Source: Beroe forskalii | Lineage: Eukaryota; Ctenophora; Nuda; Beroida; Beroidae | NCBI GenBank assembly: GCA_011033025.1 | Contig: WFMF01000489.1 | Span: 61,486-125,485 of the forward strand | DNA length: 64,000 bases | Reading direction: 5' to 3' | Part shown: positions 24,301-39,300 of the stretch, piece after piece | Position numbering within the stretch: the stretch's first letter is position 1 | How the letters are laid out: every line of letters starts with the position of its first letter | Translations under genes and position numbers: made by a program | Notes under the pieces: model-generated | The model's database searches: none | What the model saw: the letters and a program-made list of their open reading frames with translations, nothing else | What the model was told of the DNA's origin: nothing

Positions 24301-27300
24301 CACGACATTTTATCTCACGATATTTCATCTCACGGCACTTAATCTCGTACAGGAAGATGAAGTGTCCTGAGATGAAGTTTCGTACTACCGATTTATTATT
24401 ATTTCATATTATAAACAGACATCTCTGCAGTCAATAACACGACTTGACAAAACATGAACGTTACATGACAACCTTGTAAGTGAAACATTTTAGTGTGAAA
24501 TTGTGAAATCAAACTTTGAAGAAATTGTCCTTATACTCCCATTATGAGGCATTTCATATTATCACATACCAAATATTACTAATTATCCGAAACATAATAA
24601 AACTGTGAAGCTCCTCTCAAAACTTTATGCCCTAACGACTAAAAGGCGGATAAGATGACGTCATCATAATAACTCAAAGTGGCGAGTTGATGACGTTGAA
24701 CTGCCTAATGTTTTCCTAGCGAGGGTTGGAAAACCGTTCTAGCAGAATGATCAGCACAGAGACCCAATAATTTCACGGCATATGAGTTCTACAGTCGTAA
24801 CCGTGGCAACATGTATATTATTTGGCAGAGTGTTTACTCCATACTCTGCCCACAACAACTCACCATACTAAACCATGATAATGACGTCACTCTCGACCAG
24901 CATAGCATGGTCAGGTGCAGTGTAAATACTTCATTAAATCCAGATTCTGTGGTGGATTATCGTGAAGTGCTTTATGGAATAGGTGATAATAAATTTATAT
25001 CATTTTATTTTGTAGGATGGATTATCGGAAGTAATATACTTAATGTGTTATGATTAATTTCATTTTTGTAGGAATTGAATCTGGTACTTCATGCAGAGTA
25101 GAATGGTAGCTGGTGCAACAATTCACGAGTTGGTATCAACATTATTTCGCATTTTTCTTACGCGACATGAGTTTGAAGCTAAATAGTCGACCATATTATC
25201 AAAGAGCTTTCATAAGTGTCACTTCAGACTTATGACTGAGCGAGTTATGGGATATATTCCACATGAAATAGGCTAATACAAATAATATCCTCGAAATAAG
25301 GTTTCACAATGATCTGTGAAATATGCCAACAGTCATATATATATCCAATCACCGGTAGAGCTCTTGGTAAGAGCAATAAACATTGAAGAGTCAAAATTAC
25401 TAAAATTGTTGATTTTCTGTGATAAGATGCGTTATTTCACGTAAATTAACCACTTAACAGAAATTTGGAGCAAATATTTGGCTCATTCACACAGAATCAC
25501 GACCAAAGTTAAGACCAAAACCAGACTCCAATCGCAGTTGATACAAGACCTCGTTAAGTATTTAAAGAGCACGTTGCCAAGGATCTTGTCCTGATAACAC
25601 ATACTTTAATAATTCTTTGCTTGCTTCTTTCATGATATATTTATCTGATTTGGAGCCAATGGGCATCAAAAACATTTAGGTTTTAAAAACATTATTAATT
25701 ATTATCGAGACAATTATATGACCCTTCGAGTATTTTCTGAGCACCCAAATGGAGGGTTTCTCGAACATAACACATAATATAACGGTACCTACTGCTGTTG
25801 CCATAGATACTATCAATACATGCATTAGGAACCTAGAAGGTCAGTCCATCTTAGAGTTTAGTCCTTAGAATCACATGATAAAGGGTGAAAATGGAGTAAC
25901 AGACCTAATGTGTTATTAACACTAATTTACAAATTGATAAGAAGAGGCAATGTTCCTTGTGATGTCTTCTTCTTTTACGAAGTGTTCCAAGAGCAATGGG
26001 ATGATTAATGAGTATTGTTATTGATGAAACCGTTAATGTCCATCCTGATTGTCATGAGATTTTAATAGATTTTAATAAGTTAAAGAGGGCAGTCTGGCCT
26101 TCATTAGTTCAGATTCAAGTTCATTATCAAGAGTCTTGTTCATCTTAGAGTTCATAGAACGATTGAGGATTCAGGAGTTAGCAGCGATTTGTTCCTGTGC
26201 AAAAATTCGACCCCAGTATTATAGCTGCTGAAATGCCAACGCATTTGACGCCAAAATATCATCTACAAACCAAGGAAACACCTGCCCCGGTGGTTTAGCG
26301 ATCCAATTGATAATTTTAACCTTAACTCAGATTTAATTAAAGCCACGATCAGGTCTATTTTTAGACCGATCTGCACCTCTTTAACCGTTTAAGATTGTGC
26401 GGTGGAAAAATTCCTAGTCGGAAGTGTTAAAATGACACGAAATCCTTACTAACTTGGACGATTAAATCTTATCTTAAACGGAAGAATTTTAATTGGAATC
26501 GGATTTTATAAGTTGATAGCGAGTGAGGAACCCGAATTCCGTACAGTACACTGTAAGCTGTTCCAGGCTGCTGACCAATTGATGATCATGGCGTTGAAAA
26601 GCCCAGGACTCACCAAAAAATCAACTTTAAGATTGTTCCCCTGACAGAGAATCATACCAGCTGTATTCATGAGAAAATGTTCTAACAACCATCCGGCCTC
26701 CAGTCTCTACATCGTACAACGATTCTCTTACCAAACTTCGTATCTCTACCATCATTCCGACGGGGTCATTATACCGTACAGCTGATCATCTATATTTAAT
26801 CCGAATACTTAAATAGCTGTATTTTCTTCAGAATAATTATACTGTCCAGGATTAGATGTACTTCGTATAATGTAAATGTACCCGACGTATATGAAATGTA
26901 CATCTGCAGACTAGGACGGCATAAAAATTGTTCTATATTTGTTTTATCTTTCTAAATGCTACGCAGCAAAAGTGGGTATTTTCACGGCACCAAGTCGCCA
27001 TGTAAATCCATGATAATGACGTCATAGTGCTATTATTTACGTAAAATTGACTCGTGAACCACCTTCTCCCTAACAATGGACAGTTGTCATGGTAACAAAA
27101 CCCTCTACCCAAACATATATACACATATATTGCTACGCCCCGGCTCGCTTCCTGATTACAATTAATTATGCTGTGAACCAATGGGAGACGAGGATTTAGA
27201 TCACGTGATCAAAGAGAACCAATCAGATGGGCAGGATAATCTGTGGAGACCAATCATGATTAATGATATATATAAACTGGTGTGAACTGTCAATTACAGC

Positions 27301-30300
27301 GTTTGTCAGGGTACGATACAAATTATATATGGGTGAAAATAAAACGCGCGAGATTGTCGTAATTATCATGATTTACAACGGTGAGCTGAAGATGCTAAAG
27401 CACCTCTACTTTATTAACCCAGCCAATATTTTGCCGAGAACTGATGTCATGATGGTAATCATTAGTTGGGAGCTATTTTTAGACAGCACCAAATTTAAAT
27501 CATACTACGGTGCGGGATCTCAAAGGGTCAAAGGAGGGAACTGAAAACTAATGAAATAGTTATTAGTGAACTACCGTAATTCGATTAAGGTTTGACTGTT
27601 CAAGCTCGATAAAAATATAAAAATTTGAATTTTAAAGTCAGAAGTTCTGGAAATTTCTCCGGTAATTCTTATCATATATCTGTGTCAGAGTTTCACGTCA
27701 TTCCCTGATATCACATCGGAATGACGTCTTAACTTTTTTGAAACATGAGATTATACACTCCAATGTATATTGTATATTGTAATCAGACTACAGATGTACT
27801 TCCTGTACACTGTATTATTATACATCTGCTATGCAAAATGTTATAATCAGTTCTGTAACACGTCACCCGCCCAGGAAATATCAGTGGAATTTGTGAATTG
27901 TGCTAGATTCAATAGGAGCTTGAACCAAGCATCTTGCATTCTTGTCCGATGGTAACAATCTTTATGATGTAATGAGGACGCTTTGCCATTGCGGAAATTT
28001 CACAAATTCTCAGAAATGACACGTGTATACAAGCTCGATCGCAGAGTTTAAAATTTCAAGAATTTTATCAAGCACGGTTTGGATGAAACCCAAATCCATG
28101 TATCAACATTTAATGATACGGTGTTTAAAACGTTCTTAAAATTCCAATCATATCACATGAATTTTAATCTATTTCCAGAAACATTTTAACATCTACAATA
28201 TAAGTAAAACATTTCTGCTACGATATTTTAACACACTTTGACTAAAGATCCGCCGGTTAAAACATTTACTGACACATCTGATTCCAGTGGTACACAATTT
28301 CGTACATATTAGAATTTACACACATTTATTGCACAAACAGGGAGGCACATGGAGCTGCTGTGAACTGCTCTTTTTAAAACAGGCTTATAGTATACGTGTT
28401 CTAACGTAAACTGAGAGGGACACAAGTTGCTCCTTCATAAAACATTGGCGTATGTGAATTTGCTCCTTCACAAAACAGTCTATGTGAAGTATGGTCTGAC
28501 AAGAGCAGCCCTTGAATGACATACTTCGAATTATAAGTAACCAGGAGAGCGCGCGAGTATTGATTACCATCGTTTTTGAGACAATTCCACCAATCAGAAC
28601 ACTTGGCGCTCCTATCGCCAACCAATCAGAGCTCACTTTCAGAACCCACGTGACCTGCACATATATAGGGCAATCTAGACGTGAGCATGTCAAAACTGCA
28701 AGCACCAAGGTTGTCATGGAAACCATTTAACTAAACATTTGGAGAGTTTTGGAGTCCACCACTACTGTTTTTATACATGCATGTAGGTAAGTAAACAGAG
28801 TAGATGTTCGTCCCGAAGATAAACAACTATACAAAACTTTTATGTTGAACATTATTCTTGTATTATATACAAAATACACGTATAAATATATACTCAATAT
28901 ATTATTCTCTGTATATATTCAAGTATATAATAAAAATACATAATAAAATAAATAATAATATATGTAAAATGTCTGTGGAAGTTTAATGCAACAAGGCCGA
29001 GTCTGGTCTACCCTCCGTCGTACAATGGTTGCCATGGTAACCGGGCTTGGGTAATGTCAAGTCTTTCGGAGGGAGGAAAATCATGCTGGGATTATGTCGG
29101 AGGAGGGACAAGAAGGCAGACATACGTCATTGATTCTCTATTGTTAGCTATGATAATGACGTCATTCTCAATTATACCATTTATTTGTGAGGGATACGAG
29201 AAGAGTGGTTAGATTTTTAGTATTTTTATGTAAAACGACATCCATGCTATACGGAATAATTTCACAATTAAAGTACGTGGATTTGGACAGTCTTATAGTA
29301 GCCCCAAGAATGGTATTAATATAAATGTCATGTACATGACTCAGAGATCAATTAATCCAATGAATTATTGATTGATTGTATCACAACAATCAGTCAATCA
29401 GTCAATCAATCAATCAATGTGATTGACACATTCTACTTTTACAAGGAACAACCAAAGTTTCACTATTAAAGAAGGAGAAGCTTTGAATTTCCATCTTTTA
29501 ATAATATTCAAACATCCGATCGAATTAGAATACGTATTTTCATATCTAAGCTAATTGTCGCTCATCACGTGAAAACTTTTAAATTCAAATCATTTCTCGT
29601 ATTGCGTGTGACAGTGAAGAATTAATCTCGAAGTGTCACAAGACTTGCACATAATTACTAAAGCAATCATTTCGCAATGATTTTCTTTTCATCAAGATAT
29701 TTAATTCCGAATGAAATTTTAACGTATCGATGATTGATTTTCATACTTTGAGAGAAAATGGAGTAGAATGAGAGAATCTTGTGATTTCTTCATGGAAATT
29801 ATAATGAAATTCTACCAAAACTTTCAGATTTTCTCAACAAATTAAATATCAAATATTACTGAAACTCGTGCCACTGATCCTTACAGCAGATCCTTCGTAT
29901 CATTATGATCATCAAAACCACAAATATCAATTAAAAGACACCTTTTTATACCACCCTTCTTTCCGCACATTACCAGGGTGGTTTGATCAAAGGAGGAAAG
30001 GGTCAAAGAGACCAGAGGCCCACCTACAGTAGAAAAGTGATGTATTCAATTACCAACTTCAAGCTATGATAATGACGTCACTTTAAGTCAAATTCATTTT
30101 CGTAAGGGGTGAAAACAAAGATCTGATCTGTGTTTAATCATGCCGCTCGCTAAAAGGTCCGGCATTTATCATATTTTAATTACCAAAAAAGGGCGAAAAT
30201 ATAGCCTAGAATCCCAAATTTTAGATGAATATCTTTGATCGAAAACTTAATTCTGAACCAAACCCGAGACGTGAGCCCAAATTAAGGCCCTGCCTCCCCT

Positions 30301-33300
30301 TCTATCACGTACACCTGAAGGACCCATGAAGAGTTTACGTCAGGTGGAAATAATTACCGTTATCTCCTCCTCCTCCTCTCACCCCCCTCTCCCCTGGTTA
30401 CCATGGTAACCCTGCACATGGTGATAACACTCACACAGCTTGTTGGGGTGGTATACTGACCCTGTATCTTTATATGCCAGGACACGCCGCGAATAAAAAA
30501 CATGAGTTTTATGCCAGTAATTCACCTTTATAATTCATGATAATGACGTCATTTTGTTCATATATGTGAGTTTTAAAAAGAGATTTATCATGTGAGTATC
30601 TTCGTTGAGAACAACAGGAATATAAGGTTAAGCTACAATTGGCCAGCACATATAGAGCTTCAGATATTTTGGTGGTGTCCGCGCATTTGTATTGTCAAAA
30701 GTGTATTTAAGACAGTTTTAGACCGGACAAAATAATAAAATAATATATACGCAATGAAATAAAGGTGTCTAATTGAATTGAGTCGTTGTCAGGTCAAAAT
30801 TATCATATTGACGTTCGATCTTCAGCAAAAAATGTAATAAATTTGTCTGAAAACTTACTAAATGACATCAGTAATCACTTAATAAAGGCCAAGGATGATG
30901 ATAACATTGATAACAAATTTAGAAGTGCTAAGTTTGTCTGGTTGGTGTCAAACACTTTTACCATGGTTTATAGTACCTTGAAGGACGATTAACAAACAGG
31001 TTATATGTACTCCACCAATACACTTGGATGAGTCTCAGAGATGTGGTTATGGAGTAAAGTCGATTAAAATTATAATTAAAATTATTAGGTTCAAGTGAAT
31101 CATGGCCATAAGCGCACTGAAATAGCCACGGGGCCTTATTATTAATGCAGGAACTCCAACGTTCTGGGATTAATTTACATGGACTGTTTGTTCTTTAAGC
31201 CAACCATGGGGATGAGAGTGGTAGGTTTTGTCTGCTGTCCAATACTCAATGTGATACTGATCACATGAAATAAGCCTCATTTTTCAATGATTTATCCTAA
31301 GCTCCATTCCCCTTCCATTACGGTATTCTTCCCGACAAACCCTCAACAATCAACAATGTCCATTGTTCAGCTACTATGAAAATTTCAAAACTAATTTCAA
31401 AACACCTGAATGCCTAGATCATGGTATTTTCGATGTTAGGACAACCGATGATTTTAGTTTTTTTTAAATTTCAGAATGGACAAAGAATAATATTAACTGA
31501 TTCACTTCACACTTGGTTACTATACTTGGGATTAAACGTCTACAATTGTGGAGGGGTATTTCTGTGAAATAAAACTTACAAAAATGTAATCGAATTACGC
31601 GAAAACATCAATATTCATGTAAATATTATTTAATTCATGTTAAATATCATTTAATAATTAACATGATTTTATTGAACCTTGATGGATTCTTAACCACGGA
31701 CTTTTAAAAGTTAACCACGTACAAAAAAGTGGAAACGTGGCGATTGTTTCATTCCTTAAAGTTAGAGTCTGTCCTTCAATTGTAAGAAAGACTGACTTCA
31801 ATAATTACTGAAGAATTGTGCTGCTACAATGCTTTTCTGTGAGAGGCGTGGCATAATTCTGGCATAAATTTATGCTTCAAATATAAATTTGTAACTACAA
31901 AATTTGTGCGTGGCCTTTCCAAGTGTAAAGATTATAATTGTCCCATACATGAATAGAATTCATTCAGTAGAGACAATGAAGGTTCAGAAAGATGTTTTTT
32001 GTGTAGCTTCGGCTTTCAGCCACCAAAATGTCCATTCATGAATTTACAATAGTCAATAGTCCCTCAAAGATGACAATAATAGCACCCGTGCAATATTTGG
32101 AGCGTTATAAATCAGATGATTTAGTGACGTCATTATCTCAGGTTAAAGTGGTAAGTTGACAACGTTTAATCGCCTTTTATTGTCCAAGGTTTCTCCGTTT
32201 GAGTACGGTCTCTTTATTATTACAAAATATATTCTGGTAAATAACACATATTATTTTTATCATTGACAATATTCCATGGTTACCATGGCAACAAGTCTGA
32301 CAAGCGCTGATTTGGCAATGCCTACACAGGCAATACATATCACGTTTACTTCAGTGCTCAACGCTGATTGGTGGAGGAAAGTCACGTGGCACGCGTTCTG
32401 TGTTTCTATTGGTCGAGGTATCCGAAACTGTTGACATGAGGTACGGAAGTCGCTTTTTATGACAATCGAGGAATGCTTTGTACTTCATATATCTACCTGA
32501 ATTTCATGTAATTTACAACATGAAATTCCGTGTGTATATCACTTCACAAAACAGGATATGATAACTTAATGTTGCCAGGAAACGTGACAGTTCGAAACAC
32601 GTGACACACCACGTGACGAATGTACATTTCCGTGTAAACACGTGTACACTGGTACTGCTAATAAGTGGTATACACGTACTGGTATCTCATTCTGCATTTC
32701 AATATCTCATAAACTTACAGTATACACCTTCCTAACGGCTAACACAGATACACATTGTAAAAAGTACTAAATTCTCAATTTACGACTACTTTTAAACACA
32801 TTTCACAGTCTTCCCTTCCTCTTACACACAGTGTACTATACTCTCAATTACAAAGCTACTCCAATGTATCGCAAGATTTCATCACCTCCGCATGATAATT
32901 TATACTCCAGTTGAACACACTACGCAGGCTGCTGTGACGTCATTATCACACGTTAAAGTGGTGAATTGATGACATTAGAATGCCTACTTTAGTGCGCGGC
33001 GTACGAAAATACACATCACACATACGCGTGTTCGGGGAAGGGGAATTGTGTATCTTGTTGTAGGAATTTCGGATTCTAGGACATTTGTCCGACACGGACA
33101 TTTGTCCGACACCTGAAATTAGCTATTCGGACAAATATCCGTGTCGGACAACTGTCCGAATTTGGACATTTGTCCGAAAGTCAGACACAATTTTATTCCA
33201 AAGTAAAGGGGAACTACTGTGTTTACATTTGATGATTATACGGCAAGGTTCCCCGATTGATGTAGGTACAAAATCATGTGATGCGACCCAAGTCCTAGGA

Positions 33301-36300
33301 CTGACATCAGCCCATCACTGATAGGGTGATGGGACCCGATACTGACGAGATTGGACGAGATGGGATGTTCTCATGTAATGTGATGCGAGACGATGTCGTA
33401 TGCTACGCCATGCAGGGCAATGACACCACTTTAACATCTTAACGAGCACCATGGGAGTATAAAACCCGTCGACTCCGGCCTAAATTATCGTCTTCGTTTG
33501 TTCCAACTACTATCAACATTCAACATGGCAACCAACCTCACCTTCGTTCCCGGAAAGAAGAAAGACACAGAGAACCCTATCCTTGATGGTCACCGATTCG
33601 TCCTGGATAAGAAGAGGAACGACAACTGCTACTGGAAGTGCGCCCTCTTCAGAACTGGTTGCAGAGCCAGGATCACCACGGTGGACAAGCAGCTGACAAC
33701 CCCTGCCCCTGAACACTCCAACCACGATGCCCAAGGAGCCTCCTCCACTGCCTCAGTTCATACATTTCATTATAGCATTCGCAACGAATTTTGTTCTCTG
33801 TTATCAGCACTCGTTATCGCAACTTGCATGTTACACAGCCTTGCTGTGCTGCTGAATTGTACACATCGCAATGTACAATAAAGAATACTCAATGCACTCT
33901 GTACTGGAGATGGAGCGAGATTTAGAGAAATCATTGCAGGAGATCATGAAAGTGAAGCAGTTGGGGGAACTGAGCCAGACAGTTTTGAAACAGGCAAACA
34001 AAGACACGGTTATTAAGCTTGTTAATGTCCTCACAAGTTCATTGAAACGTAGTGGTGAGCTGCTACGTGCTGCTGGGGCTGATATTGACCAATTACAGGC
34101 AGATCAGATAAAGCTTCAGAAAGATTTGCTGGCAGAAAAAGAGGAGAGTGTGCAGAGCAAAGACAAAGAGCTGAAGGAGATGAAGAAGACCGTGACCAAA
34201 GAAATGAAGAGCTGGGCCGACGTCGTCAGCAAGAACGCAGAAATCACTCCCAGCGTGATAAAGGAAGCGGTGAAGTCTGCTGTTGAAGAGGACAGAGGAG
34301 AGGAGGACAGGTCTCACAACGTCATGGTGTACGGGTTGGAGGAAAAAGATCGCGGGAACGAGCAAAATCTGCAGCTTCGTACTTTGTTAAAGGAGCTGGA
34401 TTCTTGCATTGACTTGGATAAAGTCACGTATGCAAGGATTGGAGCGGTGAAGGAGGGCAGCGTGAGACCCGTCCGGGTAACGTTTGAGAAGAAGGACTTT
34501 GTACCTTGGGTTCTTTCACGAAGCCGGGTACTCAAGGACAGTGATCAATTCCCCTCTGTGTTTCTGGGACCTGACCGCAGTGTGGAGGAGCGACAAGCTC
34601 ACAGGAAACTGGTGGAGGAGATGAAGAAGAAACGTCTGGAGATCCCTGATAGGGTATTCTTCATCAGACAGGGTTCTGTCTGTTCAAAACCACGACATAC
34701 AGACGATCAGGACTGATGCGTTACAGGCGTGCTTGGTTTAATCTTTGTTTTTTTGGTGTGGCGTTGTAACTTTGATTAAGTTTTGAGCAAGTCTTTTGCT
34801 ATTTGCTATTTATGGATACACGTGCAGATAGCCGCATTTTGGAAAAGACGCAACTTTTGTCTTAATGTGCTTGCATACAGGAATTAACTTTTTCTCGCGG
34901 CATAATTTGACAATGAGGAGATTTTGATTGTTATTTGACTCTGTATATGTTCATTACCTTCCGCCCATAAAAGAGGCAAACCCCCACGGGGGTTTTTCAA
35001 TCAATCAATCATACATCCGGAAGCAGGAGCTGAAGAAGAAAGCTGTGGAGACGGACCTACCCACCAAACGCCTAGCTGCTGAAGCTTCTGCCGACGCTTC
35101 CTTGTGTCTTCTTCCACGCTCCTCCAACATCGCGGAAGGCTGGCATCACGGCTTCCACTCCATGCTGTCATGCTCCAACCCCACTCTCTGGAAGTTCCTG
35201 GACGCCCTGAAAGCAGAGCAGGCACTAACAGACCACAAGCTCACCAGGAGACAGCTGCGTCAACCACCAGAACCCAGAGCCGCCAAGTGGGTCAGATACG
35301 ATCAGAGGCTGCAGAAGGTCGTTGAGGACTATGATTCTTACACTGATGTTTTGGAAGCAGTTGGTAGCATGACTATGTTGAAGTAATTTGATTATATTTT
35401 GAGTGCTAATAATACTATACATTATCTTTGTGTGAAACATGCTGATTATACAGTACTTTATTCTATAAACATTGATTACCTCATTAACTCTGTGTCTTAT
35501 TCGGACAAATGTCCGTGTCGGAAAAGTGAAAGGCTCCTCTCAATCACTTACCAATAAGTTTGAAGAAATTGTTGTGGGATTTTCGGACAAATGTCCGTGT
35601 CGGACAAATGTCCGCAAAATTTCGTACTGGGTTTCGGACAACTGTCCGTGTCGGACAAATGTCCGTGTCGGACAAATGTCCGACTACCGGAATTTCGGAC
35701 ATAAATTTGAAGGTTTACGCCATAAAACACACATCTCAGACGCCACACTGACTTTTAACATAGAGGCATAGGCGGAATCGAGAATTCGAGATTTATCAAA
35801 CTGGAAAATTTTCTAAAACTCACAACGTTTCCATAATTGAAAGAAACGTTCTTTTTCGGATCATTTCTGCAACACAACAACCCAACCGGGTCTCACAGAA
35901 TGTCACGAACCACTTTCAGGTCAAATCTATCGGAATCCTGTGTTACACAGCCCAATTTTCACATTGCCACTCTTTCAACGGACACCAGCTCAGTGTACGT
36001 ACTGATATGATCATACGACACGTGCCAGAAATAAAGGCGGTATTACGTCATCAAGTTGTAACTTTTAACTATGATAATGACGTCAGATCGAGCCCCTGAT
36101 TATAGTAATCACGCGTAATCAGGCTGATTACTTGTGCCTTAATATGATCGATCTCGTGCTCAAATACATATCGTTAGAAGTTAGGGTGAAGTAAGTGTGA
36201 AAAGATAATCAGGAACTGCGAGCTGGGTGTGGAGAAGTGAGAATAGGTGGTTGTGAGTGACGTCATTATCATGGTTTAAAATGCTGAGTTAGTGACATAG

Positions 36301-39300
36301 AGTAGAATATGTCCCATGAGCGAGTTACAGTGTTATCAGGATCCATGAACTTGGTGTGAAGAAGTAATGTGATTTTAATGAAGCAGCGGGTTTCACACGA
36401 CATGTCACATTCGTAATGAATTGGTTGTTTGAACCCAGGGTGCTGGGTGGGGGAGGAATTTGGTGGATTAGAGGGGGAAATATGCGGAAATTTGTGTCGC
36501 AGTATGATTTGTGGGCTTCTAAATCAGAAAACCAATTTTTGTCATTGTTTCTGCCCTAAAGTCAATTAATTCCTGTAAATAATCTAGATATGATTCAATC
36601 AGATATTCTAAAGTCTACATGACCTGGAATTTACGAATCGTATGAACCAAATGAAGGGTATTCCAGACAAAACTTATTCATTTCATCCATCTATCGGCCC
36701 TAGAGGGGCTGAAGAAGCCCTATTGAAATAAATGAGAATTCTGTCACTCGGATTTTCATAGTGATGTATCTATCATGACAAAGAGTGGTGTATGAGTGAC
36801 GAAATAGTTCCTACTTTGCGATTCAGATATTCACCGGGAGTCAGTTATTTCAAAACAATCTTCCCATCGGACGACCAGTATACTCAATATATCAAAACAG
36901 GCTCTGTGCCCTCGACGGTGATTGGCTGATACCCACCACGTGATACAGGCGCGTGATTTGATTGGTTGTCACTCCGCCAGGGTGTTTTTGCGGACATATG
37001 CTTACGATTAATCACTACTGTGCCCGATATATAACATGGCCTGGGAGCATATGTTGCTAATATTCACGTGATTGATATCCGAATATTGGTAACGGATCAT
37101 ATTGTAGCTTACCCGAAATCGGGCTATGAACGTACTGAAATTAATGTCACATTTAATGAATTAGAGCGTTAGGGTATTCAGTGTTTCAGGCAATTTCATA
37201 CATATAAAAACGATTTTCCTCTAAATTTAGCATTTTTCCAGATAAAAATCCACCGTTTATTCCACTGATCTCCTTGCTATTTCCAATTAAAAATGGCATA
37301 AAATGTTTCCGTTAGCGTTTGGGGCATGAGGATTTTTGGGACATTTCAGTTTAGTACCACCAAAGATCACCATGACATCCTCACACACCAAGACACTGCC
37401 TACGTCACTACTTCACCATTCTAAACCATGATAATGACATCACTTTTCAGCTGAGTATTTTCCATTCGCGCCCTGAATAACACACATAACATATTCGCAG
37501 CGTATCTAATTACGGAGCTCCTAGCACGTAACTATGGCAACGGCTTATCTGTTTCTTCAAAAACACACTCATGACTTTGGGAGCTGTGAGCGGACAAAAA
37601 TAGACCCTTTTCAGGGATCATTTGTACAAGTTAAATCATGATAATGACGTCTTTCTAACGTTCTATACTCTTGTGAAGGACACTTTATAAAGAGCTCAAC
37701 GAATCAGGATTATAAGTATTATCATATATATTATACTGCATTTAAAACAAAAAACACCTTTATATATTTACACAATTATGAATTATCGTTGACGGCAAAG
37801 TGACTGCGTTTATTTATGGAAATTTAGGTTTTTATATTTGATGAAAAATACCTTATGATAGGAAAAATCGGTGCTGAGATGTAAAAAAGGGTGGGATCAC
37901 CAAACAACGATCAAGTTTTAAAACCTCATGTGTCAAAAACGCCACAAAAAGTGAAATCCCAACCCCAGAATCGTCAGAATATAGTGAAATCCACGAAAAT
38001 TGAGACTTCAGAAAGTTTGATTGTCTGCTTGCTAACTGTCTGTAATTACAATCTATATCGCGCGCATACTACTACGCCTGTATCATCTAAGATTGTCTGT
38101 ATCATACGTGTGCATGCAGGCTTTTGTGGGCGATTGTTTATTATTATCATTGTTATTGTTTGCAGATTTACATTAGCGAGCAATCAATTTCACTGCCATA
38201 TTATGCACAGCATCATTTGATAAAAGCATATTATATGATACTGAAAAGAAGTATATAAATGATAAAAGCTTTTTGTGTCATTTGATTTCAAATTTGATTT
38301 TTGATTTTGAGTTAGAACCTTAGACCTTGAATTGGGTTCACTCATTCAATCAGTGCTGCAAAATATTTTTTACATAATTTCTAGAAATGTGCTCAGAATA
38401 GTAATTTGTATTGCAACGATCTGTCGATCTGCCATTGAAATGATCACTTCCCAAAATGCAGCGTCTTATCTCAAGAAAAAAGTCGATATTCCAAGAAACT
38501 GCAATAATCATCGCTGTTTTGAGATAAAAAGCTTGTCATTGATATAACGTGTGAGAAGGTGTATGTCGAATGTTGTACGGGGGATGGTAAAAGTGGGGAA
38601 AAAGTTTTGCAAAGAAGTAAAAACCTTTGAACTTGCACTGTATATAGGTCATGCGTTTATTGGATGTTCGCTTTTTTGTGAATTTACAGCCCAAATTTGG
38701 GCGTTCTTTTTGCTGAAAACTTACAAATTCAGTATTCATGCGTTTTTGTAAATGTGTAGTGTGTACCGAGGTGTCTTAGCTCCTAAGTGTTCGTGTATTG
38801 CGGTGACGCGGTACTCACTCACACTTTTTCATGAGGTGGGAACTAACACTAAGTTACACACATTTTGTACAACATTGAGTGTACATACAAGACAGGCTCC
38901 CTTGAAACACATTTAAACCATGTTTCAATGAATTTTTGCCCTATTCCATTGAAATAACGATGTAAGATGAATTTAAACTTGACTTTTCAATCTATACTCT
39001 AAAGTCTCCACTCAACGATCATTCACCATTTTAGCTGAAAGAAAAGTTGCCCTGATCAGTGATCAACGATTAAATCAGGTTACATCTATTGCATTACTGC
39101 TAAGAGTTTGAAATTGAGGTCATTATCATGATTTAAAATGACGAATTGATGACGTATACATACACTTAGAGAATGTGCCTTGAAAATTACACCATCAGAT
39201 GTACACAGAATTACTCTCCCCCTCCTCCTCCTCCTCCTCCTCCTCCTCTTGTGCACCTCTAACAAATCCACACACGCAATCCTCCACACACAAAAGTACT

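Larger units (their letters stand above)
33074..35688 (+). mobile_element. FLYWCH-type MULE DNA transposon, internally deleted
   Basis: Flanked by GGAATTTCGGA on both sides (33063-33073 and 35689-35699). The matching place in the right arm (about 52326) has a single copy, proving the insertion and giving a 9-11 bp duplication typical of Mutator-like elements. The ends carry TIRs built from GGACATTTGTCCGACAC repeats, each itself a small palindrome. It retains the N-terminal FLYWCH domain and the C-terminal block of a MULE transposase. The catalytic DDE region is absent, so it cannot move itself. A LINE-like sequence has inserted between the two coding remnants. Confidence 0.9.
25255..37046 (+). 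repeat. Left arm of the large inverted repeat
   Basis: Collinear in reverse complement with 50982-64000. Across the arm the position sums stay near 85,400 once the MULE (33074-35688) and the right-arm insertion are subtracted, so length drift is only a few bases over about 9.2 kb. Divergence judged from several blocks by eye is roughly 4-6%. The outer limit is unknown because the partner runs off the window at 64000. The inner limit is sharp, at GGCCTGGGA. Confidence 0.92.

Noticed and set aside
28385-28726. 113-aa ORF that is also open in the right arm (56659-57006)
   Set aside because: Both arms are recent copies, so shared openness is weak evidence. The two versions differ by compensating small indels and have no recognisable domain. 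It contains CCAAT, CACGTG and X-box words, which suggests non-coding DNA.
33085-33321. 78-aa ORF at the left end of the MULE
   Set aside because: It reads through the TGTCCG terminal repeats of the element and is not transposase sequence.
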